From Plicaturopsis crispa FD-325 SS-3 (Eukaryota; Basidiomycota; Agaricomycetes; Amylocorticiales; Amylocorticiaceae), in the NCBI GenBank assembly GCA_000827205.1, contig KN832558.1, forward strand, positions 717,231 through 781,230: a DNA stretch of 64,000 nucleotides. The letters are read 5' to 3'. The position numbers were made by a program, and so were the translations under genes. A model generated the notes under the pieces. The model saw nothing but the letters and a program-made list of their open reading frames with translations. It was not told the DNA's origin and made no database searches. Position 1 is the stretch's first letter; each line of letters begins with the position of its first letter. This document shows, piece by piece, positions 36,456-47,143 of this stretch.

Positions 36456-37758
36456 ATGCCTTTCGAGCCAGTCCTGCTGAACGACGGCTACAAGGCAGGT
36501 GTATACCCTCAAGAAACAGCTCTGATATTGACACTGGAATCTAGCTACCTACTATCGCCTTCGGGACGGGGAGCGCGCTGTACGAGCGCGATGCTAGCGA
36601 GCTCGTCGGACAAGCTATCGACGTCGGGTTTGACCACATTGATACTGCCCAAAGTGAGTCGAAATCGTATGCATGCTGCTTCAAACCTAACGGCTGCATG
36701 CAACAGTATACAAGAATGAGGACAGCGTCGGAACTGCTATCAAGAACAGCGGTCTAGCGCGCTCCGACCTCTACGTGACGACCAAATACGGAGGAGGCGA
36801 CATTCAGACGGAAGTCCGCACGAGTCTTTTGAAACTAGGCCTCTCGTTCGTCGATTTATACCTCATACATAACCCGAAATTTGTGGAGAACGATCCGGAG
36901 GGAGCGTGGAAAGAGCTAGAGAAAATCAAAGCCGATGGCTTATCCAAGTCAGTGTATATTTCCCCTCATCAACCGCACATCACGCTGATGAGAGAACGAC
37001 AGGAGTATTGGTGTCAGCAACTTCAACCTCGAACAATTGCAGACACTTATCAAGACGGCTAACATCAAGCCTGCAGTGAACCAGGTGCGTAGCCTTGATT
37101 CTCCGTGTCTTTATGGCGCCAATGTTTTGCGACGGTAGATTCGTTTCCATCCTTACAATTACGCGGAACATAAATCTCTCCTGGAGTATTCAGCCAAGCA
37201 TGGTATCGTTACAGAGGCATACAGCAGCCTGACGTAGGTTTTACATGGCTCAGTGGACTAAATGGCATGGCTGATTATTCATTTGCACCATCAAAACCTT
37301 GTAGACCCATAACGAAGACGCCGGGCGGCCCCGTGGACGAGCCTATCAACGTAGCGGCTAAGCGCATCGGTGCAACGCCTACGCAGGTCATCCTCTCCTG
37401 GGTACGCAGCAAAGGCGTAGTTATCGTCACGTAAGTTCACTCTTAACAGCCTGTATCTCTGTCGCTGAGGTTCCAGGAAACAGGACGAGCCGGAGCAAAG
37501 AGCATCTCAAGGAATACCTTGCCGTCCCAGACCTTCGTATGTCCTCAAACTGCATCGTTTATTTGGCAAATATTGAGTAGCGTCATTGTAGCTCCTCTTA
37601 CGGCCGATGAAATAGCCGCTATCGACGAGGCTGGCGCGAAGGGCCCTCCGTTTGCGTTGTCGGGCCGCCGTGGCACGTCTATAGGCGGCGCCGTTCTTGC
37701 ACTCTTGCTGACTACCTTGGTGTGGGTATTCTGGAAAAAAAGTGGCGCGGATCACTGA
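36456..37758 (+). CDS. Aldo/keto reductase with C-terminal transmembrane tail
   Basis: NADPH-dependent carbonyl reductase family. Exons 36456..36494, 36545..36653, 36707..36947, 37003..37084, 37139..37233, 37305..37430, 37484..37536 and 37592..37758 give 303 aa. The catalytic tetrad is visible: Asp in GFDHIDTAQ, Tyr in IYKNEDSVG, Lys in VTTKYGGG, His in YLIHNP. Then SIGVSNFNLEQL and VNQIRFHPYN. The TIM-barrel end LTADEIAAIDEAGAKG is followed by SIGGAVLALLLTTLVWVFWKKSGADH: one hydrophobic helix, two lysines and a short polar end, like a tail anchor. Most aldo/keto reductases are soluble. The first intron (36495-36544) would have a GC donor; no GT site there keeps the frame. Substrate unknown. 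Confidence 0.88.
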
Positions 37759-38058
37759 GTTCTGTGGTAGCATCCGTCGGACTAGTCGACCGCTTCGTTT
37801 TTTCTGTGGATATTGGTAGCGCTCGCAAGCGCAATGTCCCCTCAGTCTCGTCGGCATGATAGATAGCAGCTGTACACGTTCAGAAGTCAGCGCTTGGAAT
37901 GCGATAACATTTGTATCCAGAATATACATGCGCAAGGTATCGCGAAAAACGCAGCGACCTTGAATCCATCCAGAGCGTTGGGGTTTCTTCGTTAATTAGC
38001 ATACCAGTCGGGCTTGACAGAAAAAGGAGTGGTGTGAGCACGAGATAGAGATATATAG
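37759..38058. other. Convergent intergenic region
   Basis: 300 bases between the aldo/keto reductase and F-box 3' ends. No gene recognised. Confidence 0.4.
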
Positions 38059-39558
38059 CTAAGAGAGGCCTACATTTGGGGATGCGACGACGATTTCGAA
38101 GCATACATGTTTTTTCAGCCAGGGGATGTTTTCCTTTCTAAAGGGTAAATTTGTATGGCCCACGGCTAGATGTTCGAGGGGACATCCTGCGGCGATACGT
38201 GCGGTGACGATATCGGAAAGTTCGCAATGAAGAGGTATTCCAGACGCAGGCCCGTCGATGAGGAGGGACCGAAGACGGGGCCAAGGCGGCGCGACTTCGT
38301 TGGCTGCAGATGCGAGGATGTCGCGCAGATAATTGTAGCAGGCCTCGAACCTGGACCAGACGGCACGGAGGTTGATGTGTGTGACTTGTGGAAGCGCAAG
38401 CGCTAGGGCGGGAGTGACATTAGAGTCGTGAATGGATAGGGTACGGAGGGATGGAAATGGGCCGTGTACGGAGGACGACGTCTGGAGCCATTTCGCAAAT
38501 GCGTTCATAAACGCACGACTAGCGCCTGTGATCGTTAATGATTCGAGTCCTGGGGTCAATATGCTAGCACAAATCCGTGACAGAGAGTCACTCGGAGAGG
38601 ATGGCATCCAGCGGAAGCCAATCTCGAGGGTCGTGAGCGAGGGCAAGTTGACTACTTGATGCGCATGCTCGTCGTCGGAAAACTTGATCACATATATGCT
38701 TAATATGGTAAAAACCTCCAGCGAAGTCGTCTCGGCGAGGACGTCCAGCACTTTTCGAAATGAAGTCGCAGGGTGTGAGATGACGAGCCGAGTCATTCTG
38801 GAGTATAGTCCTGGGATATAGAGGTTCTTTGGCGAAAGTGCGAGAAATGATACCGACGACAAGGAGGGACAACCACCTTGGAAGATGGTGGCGTGTGGTG
38901 ACGGGGAGATGAATTCATCACTGAATCTATTCGCGAGTGCGAGATGCCGAAGATTTGGTACGCCTATGGTGGCGAAATGGGGCATTGCGAGTTCAGCAGG
39001 GTTAGCACTGAACGAAGACCACCGGTGGGCATGAGGGGCGAGTGTATCGAAGAAGGAGACCATCTGTTCTTTCGAAAAGTCTATAGTTGTCTTGTATTCG
39101 ATGCGGAGAAAACATGCGCGTGATCGTTCAATGTGCGCGTCGAGGAGCCCAGGTGGGTAGACGAGCCTCTCATGCCGAAACCATATGCAGGTCCACAGCA
39201 AGGGTGTGCAGAGTACCAAATCGCGCCAGCGCTGGGAGACGTGCGATGCGATGACATGCGACGGTAGTATTAATCCCGACGAAGGCCACCAGTACGAGTC
39301 CTTGCCGCCCCAGGATGGATCTCCGTACGCCAATATGTCTACGAGGGTTTCGTTAGGCAGACGCGATATAGGCGCACGTTGATTGACCAGGTTCCCGATC
39401 CGAGACCTCACAGAGGCCAACGTGCGACGTACGTCCTGGAGCTGCTGCAGCAGGTCAATTTCTTTCGCTTCCAGTGCATTTGCCTGCCTCTCGAGATCTG
39501 GTACGGTATTACCAGCAAGCCCTCCACTAGCAGTACTATGCACGACACGGTTGAACAT
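38059..39558 (-). CDS. F-box protein, inverted paralogue of the gene at 23974
   Basis: Intronless 499-aa frame. It opens with a coiled coil (LEAKEIDLLQQLQDVRRTLASVRSRI), then the F-box NQRAPISRLPNETLVDILAYGD ... ASHVSQRWRDLVLCTPLLWTCIW, then leucine-rich-like strands (VPNLRHLALAN, LPSLTTLEIGF, FPSLRTLSIHDSNV). Compared with the 23974 gene it has about ten extra residues after the F-box (GGKDSYWWPSS). Probable SCF substrate adaptor; the substrate is unknown. The start at 39558 gives the same coiled-coil register as the paralogue. Confidence 0.85.
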   Translation of the reverse strand: MFNRVVHSTASGGLAGNTVPDLERQANALEAKEIDLLQQLQDVRRTLASVRSRIGNLVNQRAPISRLPNETLVDILAYGDPSWGGKDSYWWPSSGLILPSHVIASHVSQRWRDLVLCTPLLWTCIWFRHERLVYPPGLLDAHIERSRACFLRIEYKTTIDFSKEQMVSFFDTLAPHAHRWSSFSANPAELAMPHFATIGVPNLRHLALANRFSDEFISPSPHATIFQGGCPSLSSVSFLALSPKNLYIPGLYSRMTRLVISHPATSFRKVLDVLAETTSLEVFTILSIYVIKFSDDEHAHQVVNLPSLTTLEIGFRWMPSSPSDSLSRICASILTPGLESLTITGASRAFMNAFAKWLQTSSSVHGPFPSLRTLSIHDSNVTPALALALPQVTHINLRAVWSRFEACYNYLRDILASAANEVAPPWPRLRSLLIDGPASGIPLHCELSDIVTARIAAGCPLEHLAVGHTNLPFRKENIPWLKKHVCFEIVVASPNVGLS

Positions 39559-40684
39559 TGGCTATTCGATAGCTATTCGAATGGCATAAGCGTCCTGGGC
39601 TTGCACAATTCAATGTCACTGATCACTTACCAAAATACCGGTGGCTCACGATGGGTACGTATACGTTGACTTGGCTCCAGGTGCGTCTACTTGAACCTTG
39701 AACCTGAACGTGAAGATCGCGGCCCTACAGCTTGAACAAGTTCCTGGGCCAGTGCGCATTACCGCCGCCACGTGGATTGGTTCTACCGCTTCTCAAGGAA
39801 GTTCGACGACTACCTCCTCGTAGTTCAACATGTACAGACGACCAATCTTTCAGCTCAACATCTCCCTACGTCTGCGAGGTTCTGTCTCTTCATATCAATT
39901 CTCCTGAACTCGTAGTTATGAGTAAGTTGCTCTTTGATTTCGTTCTCGCACAAACCTTGGATTGACATCTCAAATAGACATGAAGAGCAGGTCCATCATG
40001 CAATGTGCGGCCGACCTAAGGCCAGGGGCAACGTTTCATCATAACAAGGCCTTACAGGAGTTCAATTAGGCCGGTAGACCAGCGACTCGGTTACTTGCGT
40101 TGCCGGTCGACTTCAAGGCGGATCACAATCGCGATACAGGGGCCGATAAATTCCTCGTACTTATGCGACGTAGAACATGCTCCTCCTGCCTATCACTCAG
40201 GTCAGAAATATCAATTAGACTGCGCTACATAGCACTCTGTACACACCAGCGCCGACTCGTCTGACGCATATGCATTTCCAGGATACATTTCACAACTTTT
40301 GGCCAGGAACCCGTCAATCTTGCGAGCCGACGTGGGCGGCGGAGCTCGCAGCCTGGAGCGGATCTTGGCAGAAAGTTCTGAACTGGACCCCGCTCGGGGC
40401 CGATGTTCTTCCTCGCGTAGCGCGGAAGGGCTAGAGGACGGCTAGAAACTCCTATTATTTTGGCCTACATCGTGCTCTTCAGCTGCGGCGTCCAATGACA
40501 GTCTCCAGCAGTCTCCACGGCGGCCTAGCCAAGACGCATTTCTTCGTTCGATGAAACACCCCGGCGCCCCCTTCCCCACAGTATAAAATGTGGCCCACGG
40601 GGCGCAAAGTGTCCCCGCATTGAATTTCCCCACATTATCACAACACACTCTAGCTCCTAGTACTCAGCTTCTGCACGAGTTCAC
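39559..40684. other. Divergent intergenic region with TATA box
   Basis: 1.1 kb between the F-box gene (minus) and the sugar transporter (plus). TATAAAA at about 40582 lies roughly 100 bases before the transporter start and is probably its core promoter. No gene or repeat recognised in the rest. Confidence 0.5.
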
Positions 40685-42579
40685 ATGGGAGACACTAAAG
40701 AAAGGTCGTCTTCGCCATCTAATGGTGGCATCGGGTCCCCGAGATCCGTCAAGGGCAAATGGAACGGCATCGTGATGGTAAGCCTTTTGTTCATCCACCT
40801 TCGACGTCGTAATAACATATCCCTCGTTAGACTTCCTTTGCTGCCTTTGGTGGTATTCTGTACGGCTATGATACAGGAAACATCAGCGGTATCAAAGTGA
40901 TGCAGAACTGGCTTGAGACCTTCGGATCACCCGATGCCTCAGCAAAATACGGTTACTCCATCACATCCTCTCAGGAATCCCTCGTCGTCTCTATCCTATC
41001 TGCGGGTACTTTCTTTGGAGCCCTCGCGGGTGCACCCGTTGCCGATATCCTTGGCCGTAAATGGGGTATCATATTTTCGTGTCTCGTCTTCTGTATCGGA
41101 GTCGCCATGCAAACCGCCGCCACGAAAATGGCTCTCTTCGTCGTTGGCCGTGTATTCGCTGGCCTTGGCGTTGGTCTAATATCTGTCTTGGTACCCATGT
41201 ACCAATCCGAATGGTATGTCAATTGCTTGGGTTTCTCGACATGCTTCAGTTTCTAATTTTCATTTAGCGCACCAAAATGGCTGCGTGGAACAATCGTGTC
41301 CGCGTACCAGTGGGCAATCACTATCGGTCTTCTGATCGCATCGGTAGTCGTAAATGCTACCCAATATCGGCAGGACCACTCCGCGTACCGCATTCCTATC
41401 GGAATACAATTCATCTGGGCGTTCATCCTCGTCGTCGGCATGCTCATCCTCCCCGAATCCCCTCGCTGGCTGATCAAGAAGGGTCGCGACGTCAAAGCTG
41501 CCCACTCTGTTAGTCGTCTCACTGGACTGGCTCCAGCCGACCCAGAGATCGAACTTGAGCTCGACGAAATCCGCGCCAACTTGGAGATCGAGAAGGCTTT
41601 GGGTCAGTCCTCCTACCTCGACTGCTTCCGGAGCGGAGAGAACAAACTGCGCCTTCGCACTATCACCGGTATCGCAATACAAGGGTATGTGCTTCCCGCT
41701 TATGATCATTTTCCATCGACTCACTGATCTCTTCCGGTAGATGGCAGCAATTGACAGGAATCAACTTCATCTTCTACTACGGCACGACTTTCTTCCAGAA
41801 CTCTGGCATCACCGACTCGTTCATGATTTCCATCGCCACGAACGTCGTCAACGTCGGCATGACCGTCCCGGGGATGTGGGGCGTCGAGCGTTTCGGACGA
41901 CGACGCCTCCTCCTTGTCGGTGCCATCGGCATGTGTATCTGCGAGTACATTGTCGCCATTATCGGCGTCACGATCTCGGTCAGCAATGAAGCTGGACAGA
42001 AGGTTCTCGTCGCGTTCGTTTGCATATACATCGCGTTCTTCGCTTCCACATGGGGTCCTATCGTACGTGCTTGTGCTCGTCTCTTGTCTATCTATTTAAC
42101 TGAACGTCCCTTTCCACAGGCATGGGTCATCACCGGCGAAATCTTTCCCCTCGCCGTGAGGGCCAAATGTATCTCCATGGCCGGAGCCAGTAACTGGCTC
42201 TGGAACTTCGCCATCGGCTACGCGACACCATACCTCGTCAACAAAGCGCCAGGCTCGGCCGGTCTACAGTCGAAAGTCTTCTTCATCTGGGGAACGACGT
42301 GCTTCTGCTGTATCCTCTTCACGTACTTCTGCATTCCCGAGGTACGTCATATTCATTGAAAGCTCCGGACCGTCACTGACGAATGCTCTCCCACAGACGA
42401 AGGGTTTATCTCTTGAGCAGATCGATATCATGTATACCAAGACCACCCCTTTAAAGTCGCTCGCATATCGGCGGCAGCTCCTCGCCGAGGACTCGCACGC
42501 CTTCGACCACGAGGAATACCACGGTGCGAAGGCCCCACTGCCCAGCGATTCGCACCGCGAGATCGCAGAGAAGGTTTAA
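40685..42579 (+). CDS. MFS sugar transporter
   Basis: Proton-coupled hexose-type transporter of the plasma membrane. Exons 40685..40777, 40831..41213, 41268..41684, 41741..42062, 42120..42341 and 42397..42579 give 539 aa, the usual length. Family signatures: FGGILYGYDTGNISG in the first helix, the DILGRKWG loop, VGRVFAGLGVG, the PESPRWLIKKGR motif before the central loop, QQLTGINFIFYYGTTFF, the VERFGRRRLL loop and FPLAVRAKCISM. Twelve membrane segments are expected from this pattern. The C-terminal tail is charged and hydrophilic (YRRQLLAEDSHAFDHEEY). Substrate (glucose, xylose or other) cannot be told from sequence by eye. A TATA box about 100 bases upstream suggests regulated expression. 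Confidence 0.94.
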
Positions 42580-43001
42580 ATTCCCGTCTGATCTCTTCCA
42601 TCGGACATAACGTCCAGGATTTCTCGCTTTTGCCACTCAAATCTCTCTATATTTGTATCTTACATCTGTACTTTGTATCTCCAGCGCAGCCCTTTCACGA
42701 TCCCACGACGCTTAATCTTACGCATACCTGCATCCATTGCGATGGCTTACAATATTCAATACAGCACCTTTGCTAGTAGTATCATGTTGCGAAACAAATC
42801 TCAGAATAGATTCCAGTGGAGCTCTTCGAAGCGAATCGTGGGCAAGAACACCTGAAGCTCTGACCATGACGCTTTCTAGACAATCAGGGCAATTTCGAAA
42901 TTACTAGCGAGTATGTAGCGAACGAGCCATATTATGCGGTATCTGTATATGCAAAAGTCCAGGCGAGAAGAGAAGGAAACGATAAGTGCCTCCTGACTCG
43001 A
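42580..43001. other. Convergent intergenic region
   Basis: 422 bases between the sugar transporter and DNA polymerase 3' ends. No gene recognised. Confidence 0.4.
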
Positions 43002-44710
43002 CTACCCTACCGACTTCCGCGGTTTTCCCCTTCCACGAACAGGTTTTGCGTTCAAAAACGCAAAGTTTCGCCTCTCGGGCTCGATGTAGTCCATCCCCAC
43101 CTCCTTCATGATCTCGTCCTCCGTCTCCGCTCTCACAAGCTCCCAGTACCCCTTCTCGCTCTCCCCTTCATGCTCCCCATCTGCGCTTTCGGCCGCATCA
43201 CCACGCCAGCGCCACAGTCCGAACTCGTTCAGGTGCATCCCGAGGTCGGACGCCCGTTTGCGCAGATCCTTGTTGAATTCGACGTCGCCTGTGAGGGCGA
43301 TCATAGCTGCGCCCCGCGATTTTAATGGAGCGATACTGCATATGAATTAAGCAGTCAACGAAGGAATCCAGCAAGAATTTGCTTCGAGAAAGTCACCTCA
43401 AGTCCATACGCCGATATACACCCTTCCCATCGCGTATCCTTTTGAGCCGCGCTCCCCTCTCCCCCCACTTATTATTTGGATCGGCACTCTGCTCCGGGAG
43501 CATCACCACGCCCTGCCACTTCCGTACACCGCACGAGAGCGTGTCGGCCATTAGGCCCCGCTCTCTTAGCGGCTCTACGACCTCTTGAAGGAGGGGCGAC
43601 TCGGAGCGCTGCGCCAGACGCGTGTACGCGGTGCGGAATGCGATGGTCTGCCGCCCACGGTTGGTCGTTGCGATCTTGGAGGAGGCAGAGGGGGTCGGGA
43701 CGTGTACGTGGGATGGGTGGAAGAGAACGATGTCGATGTCCTCGGAGGTGGGGGCACCACGGCGACTAGAAGGAAGAAGATGATGCACGTCAGGGGGAGG
43801 CGCGGAGAGATTGGTATGAGACATACTAGGCGCCTGTGATATGGACTTCGAATTTGGAGGATATGTTGTCGCGGATAAAGGCCTTTCGGACGCGACTTCA
43901 GTATCTGAGGACTGCTCGTGAAGAAACGGACTGACCGCAACCGTCTCGGTCTCCTCTCGCGTAACACTCTCCTGTAGATGTGCGTGGTATTTTAAACCGA
44001 TTTTTTGCGCTATTGTCAGATGCGCCTGCCATTCGGGATTCTTCTGCAATTCCTCCACAGTCATGCACCCGGCATCGACAAGCTTCTGTGCTGCTAATTT
44101 CCTGTGACATAGATGTGAGATATCACATATATTCCATGCATGGAAAGCGCATACCCAATTCCAGATACCATCTGTAAGTTCGCAACAGCTCGCCGTCGCC
44201 TGGTCGCCAGGGATTCAGCCTTTGTTGCTTTCTCGAACTGCGTGAGATGTCAGAACGGATAAAAGTGCAATGAAGAGACAGCACCTACGTACACCCGGTT
44301 GACCCGACAAGAATATGTCTATACGCTTCGCAATCCCAGGACCTATGCCTTTGAGCTGGTCACGGTTAATGAAGGGACAAATGGCTCGAAGGAGAACACA
44401 CCACTTTTGCCTCCTCTTTCGTACGGATAGGGTGGTCGAGCTGCTCGAGCGTCTTGATCGCGGTCCCGAATGCGCGTACTTTGTACATATTTCGGTAGGG
44501 ATTCTGTTCCTCCTCGTGCAGGTCTAAATAAATATAAAGACTGCTTGGTGACGCGATCCAGGGAACGTTGCTAAACCACGTACGTTTGCTCAACATCTCG
44601 ACGAGGGCATGGTTCGCGCAGCTCTCGCGCGCGGACGACGACGAAAGGCGGAGCCCCGAGACATAGGATGGGCGAGTACAGCAACTCCGCAGAAACGACC
44701 GCGAAAGCAT
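43002..44710 (-). CDS. Family X DNA polymerase (beta-like)
   Basis: Gap-filling repair polymerase. Exons (minus): 44710..44584, 44523..44405, 44355..44293, 44237..44155, 44101..43936, 43882..43827, 43765..43397 and 43335..43002; 438 aa. The 8-kDa-type domain has EEEQNPYRNMYKVRAF and two helix-hairpin-helix motifs (LKGIGPGIAKRI, VSGIGKLAAQKL). The palm has ITGAYRRGAPTSEDIDIVL with catalytic Asp 214 and 216, and RRMDLR with the third Asp (326); then LTGDVEFNKDLRKRA and NEFGLW. Introns 43883-43935 and 43766-43826 are required to rebuild the TGAYRRG motif; read straight through, the frame is open but the motif is lost. There is no BRCT domain. The first 30 residues (MLSRSFLRSCC...LRLSSSSARES) look like a mitochondrial presequence. 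It diverges from a SNF5 gene 268 bases away. Confidence 0.9.
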
Positions 44711-44978
44711 TCAAGACCGTGGCGACAGAACACGAAAGCAAGAGGGAACGGTATAAATAAGATGCAAGCAAAGCAGAGAGCTGGAGGGACTATCGGAAGC
44801 ACCTGCCAGCGGAAATCGGAGACGACCACAGAAATTGGACGCGACGCGTTTTGCTCTTGACGTTCATCTCCTGCTTCAAAATCCTGCACCTATCCACCGT
44901 TTTGCTACTTTTAGCGGCCGGGAAACCTCTACAAAAACTCTTGGGCGTGTCAAATTCTGTGCGAAAGCGGGCCGTACG
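44711..44978. promoter_or_regulatory. Bidirectional promoter between family X polymerase and SNF5 genes
   Basis: 268 bases separate the two start codons. No motif called. Confidence 0.4.
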
Positions 44979-46834
44979 ATGGCAGACTCTTCCCAGCCTA
45001 TCGCGGGAAGTTCCAACACGTTCCCGCCAACATCGCAGTACAGCGCCATGTCCGACAGCCAACTTACCAAAGCACTCGGTCAGATCACCGCAGGGAGATC
45101 GGATCCGTCGCAGCCGTATGCGCCTCCCGCACCGGCGAACCACTCGAAAAGTCTGTAACACTGTCCTAACCTCACGAAAAGGCGTACTGACCCTCCGGTC
45201 TTCGTTAGACTATATAAGAAATTTGCAACACTGGTCTTCATCGGTCACGCCTCCGCCAAAGACACCTCAACCGAGCACGATGTCGCGCAGCCGAGCCGCA
45301 CGCGCACCCCGCGCCAGCACGCTCGCGAACAACCAAACGAATTACCAAACTTCCTACCAGCAAGCAGCTGCGCCTCCCCCACCGCCAGCCCCGCTCCTTC
45401 CCCCCAATCCCGCGCGACCGCCACTACCCACCACCCCACAGGCGCTGCAGTCCACATACTCCTCCCGCCTGCGCACGGGCACGACGCTGCTGATGCAGCC
45501 GATCCTGGCGTCCGCAGCGGCTGGCGCGCCGAGCACGCGGCAGGCCGCGCGGCGCGGCGGGGTCGTGAACTACGCGGACCCGGGGTCGGGCGACGACCTG
45601 CCCGACGCGGGCGCGCTGGACTCGGACGACTCGGATTTCGTGGCGAGCGGCGGGACGAGGACGGCGATTCGCTCGTCAAGGCGGGGGGTGAATGGCGGGG
45701 TGGCGAGTTTTCATGCGGCGGAGGGGGGACGGGCGACGCCGCAGGGGTCGAGAACGGAGAAGGCGGAGTTGGATCAGAGTTATTTGGGGATGGTGCCGCC
45801 GCGGAAGTACATCAAGGCGAGGCCTATGCCGCCGACGGCGCATCAATACGCGTGAGTGCCCTCTAGCCGTGTTTTCCTCTCCGGAAGTAGTTTGCTAAAT
45901 ATGTGTACAGGCCACAAGGCGACCTGGAGGCGCAAGCGCAGAAGCCGACGGCGCTCGTGCCGATCCGCGTGGAGTTCGAGACGGAGACGCACCGCGTGCG
46001 CGACTGCTTCGTGTGGAACCTGTACGAGCGGCTGATCAAGCCCGAGGCCTTCGCGCGGACGTTCTGCGCCGACCTGGACCTGCCACTGCACCCGTGGGCG
46101 GAGACGGTCGCGAACCAGATACGCGCGCAGATCGAGGAGCACGAGGGCGTCGCGTCGATGGAGCTCGGCGTCGATGAGAGCATGGATGTTGACGCGCCGG
46201 ACGGGGAGGTGCACCCCGAGTGCCGGGTTTTCCTTAGTGTGCGTATCTACCTCTTCCTATCCTCCTGAAACAACCATATTCACCAATGCGTATACCCCTG
46301 TAGATCGACGTACAGATCGGCACCTTCCATCTACTCGACCACATCGAGTGGGACCTGCTCTCCCCCCTCAGCCCAGAACGCTTCTCCCAAAAACTCTGTG
46401 CAGAGCTCGGGCTCTCAGGCGAGGCGGTCCCGCTCGTCGCGCACGCCGTGCACGAGGAGCTCGTGAAGCACAAGAAGGACGCGGTCGAGTGGGGCGTCAT
46501 CGGCGGCGCGCACGAGGTCTCTGCGCCCGACGGTGCGGGGACGCTGAAGGACAAGACGGGGCTCGGGCTCGGGTGGGGGCGCGCGCCGAAGGACGGGAGG
46601 GGCCCGAGGGTGCTGAGGAGCGTGTGGCGGGACTGGGCGGATGCGGAGGAGTTTGGGACGAAGTTTGAGGTGCTGTCGGCGGAGGAGGTGGAGAGGAGGG
46701 AGATTGAGAAGGAAAGAGCGAGCAGGTGCGTATCCAGTCCGGCGCGTTTTCTCCCCTTGCTGATTTGCTTGCTTAGACGACTTCGCCGCGAAACGTCCAA
46801 ATTCCAGAACAGTGCTCGCACAAGAAGACGATGA
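44979..46834 (+). CDS. SNF5/SMARCB1-type chromatin remodelling subunit
   Basis: Core subunit of SWI/SNF or RSC. Exons 44979..45150, 45209..45851, 45911..46238, 46304..46725 and 46777..46834 give 540 aa. The two SNF5 repeats are clear: ALVPIRVEFETETHRVRDCFVWNLYERLIKPEAFARTFCADLDLP, and IDVQIGTFHLLDHIEWDLLSPLSPERFSQKLCAELGL (each described here by its ends at about 45953-46086 and 46304-46411). The N-terminal third is Pro/Ala-rich and low complexity. After the second repeat come HAVHEELVKHKKDAVEWG and a basic end (RRLRRETSKF). An internal ATG at 45280 is an alternative start. I prefer 44979 because the upstream exon joins in phase through a good intron. Whether this is Snf5 or Sfh1 I cannot decide. 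Confidence 0.87.
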
Positions 46835-47143
46835 CCGCTGCGCTTATTTTTCTCTACTACGCTTTGGCGCGCATATTATTTTATTGGGTGTACCTGTTAC
46901 CTCTTCCTTCCTACTTATTGTCTTGCAATTGATCACCGCTGTCAGTGTAAGCTTTTTACACTTCCCTTCCCTTCGCTTCACACCTTGTACTGTAAACCTT
47001 AAGTATCTCCTCGGACTCCGAGACTTCGATTTGCAAACTCTAAATTTCTAACAACACACTCCGCGCTCTCGATTTTCGAATTCCTCGACGCGTGTCTGCA
47101 ATGCGGCCTCGACCCTTCTCCCTCTTATCTCTTCACCATCATC
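46835..47143. other. Intergenic
   Basis: 309 bases between the SNF5-type gene and the queuosine salvage gene, same strand. T-rich around 46850-46960. Nothing else seen. Confidence 0.4.

Noticed and set aside
43397-44101. Unspliced reading of the polymerase gene through 43766-43935
   Set aside because: The frame is open, but the conserved TGAYRRG motif appears only when the introns 43883-43935 and 43766-43826 are removed.
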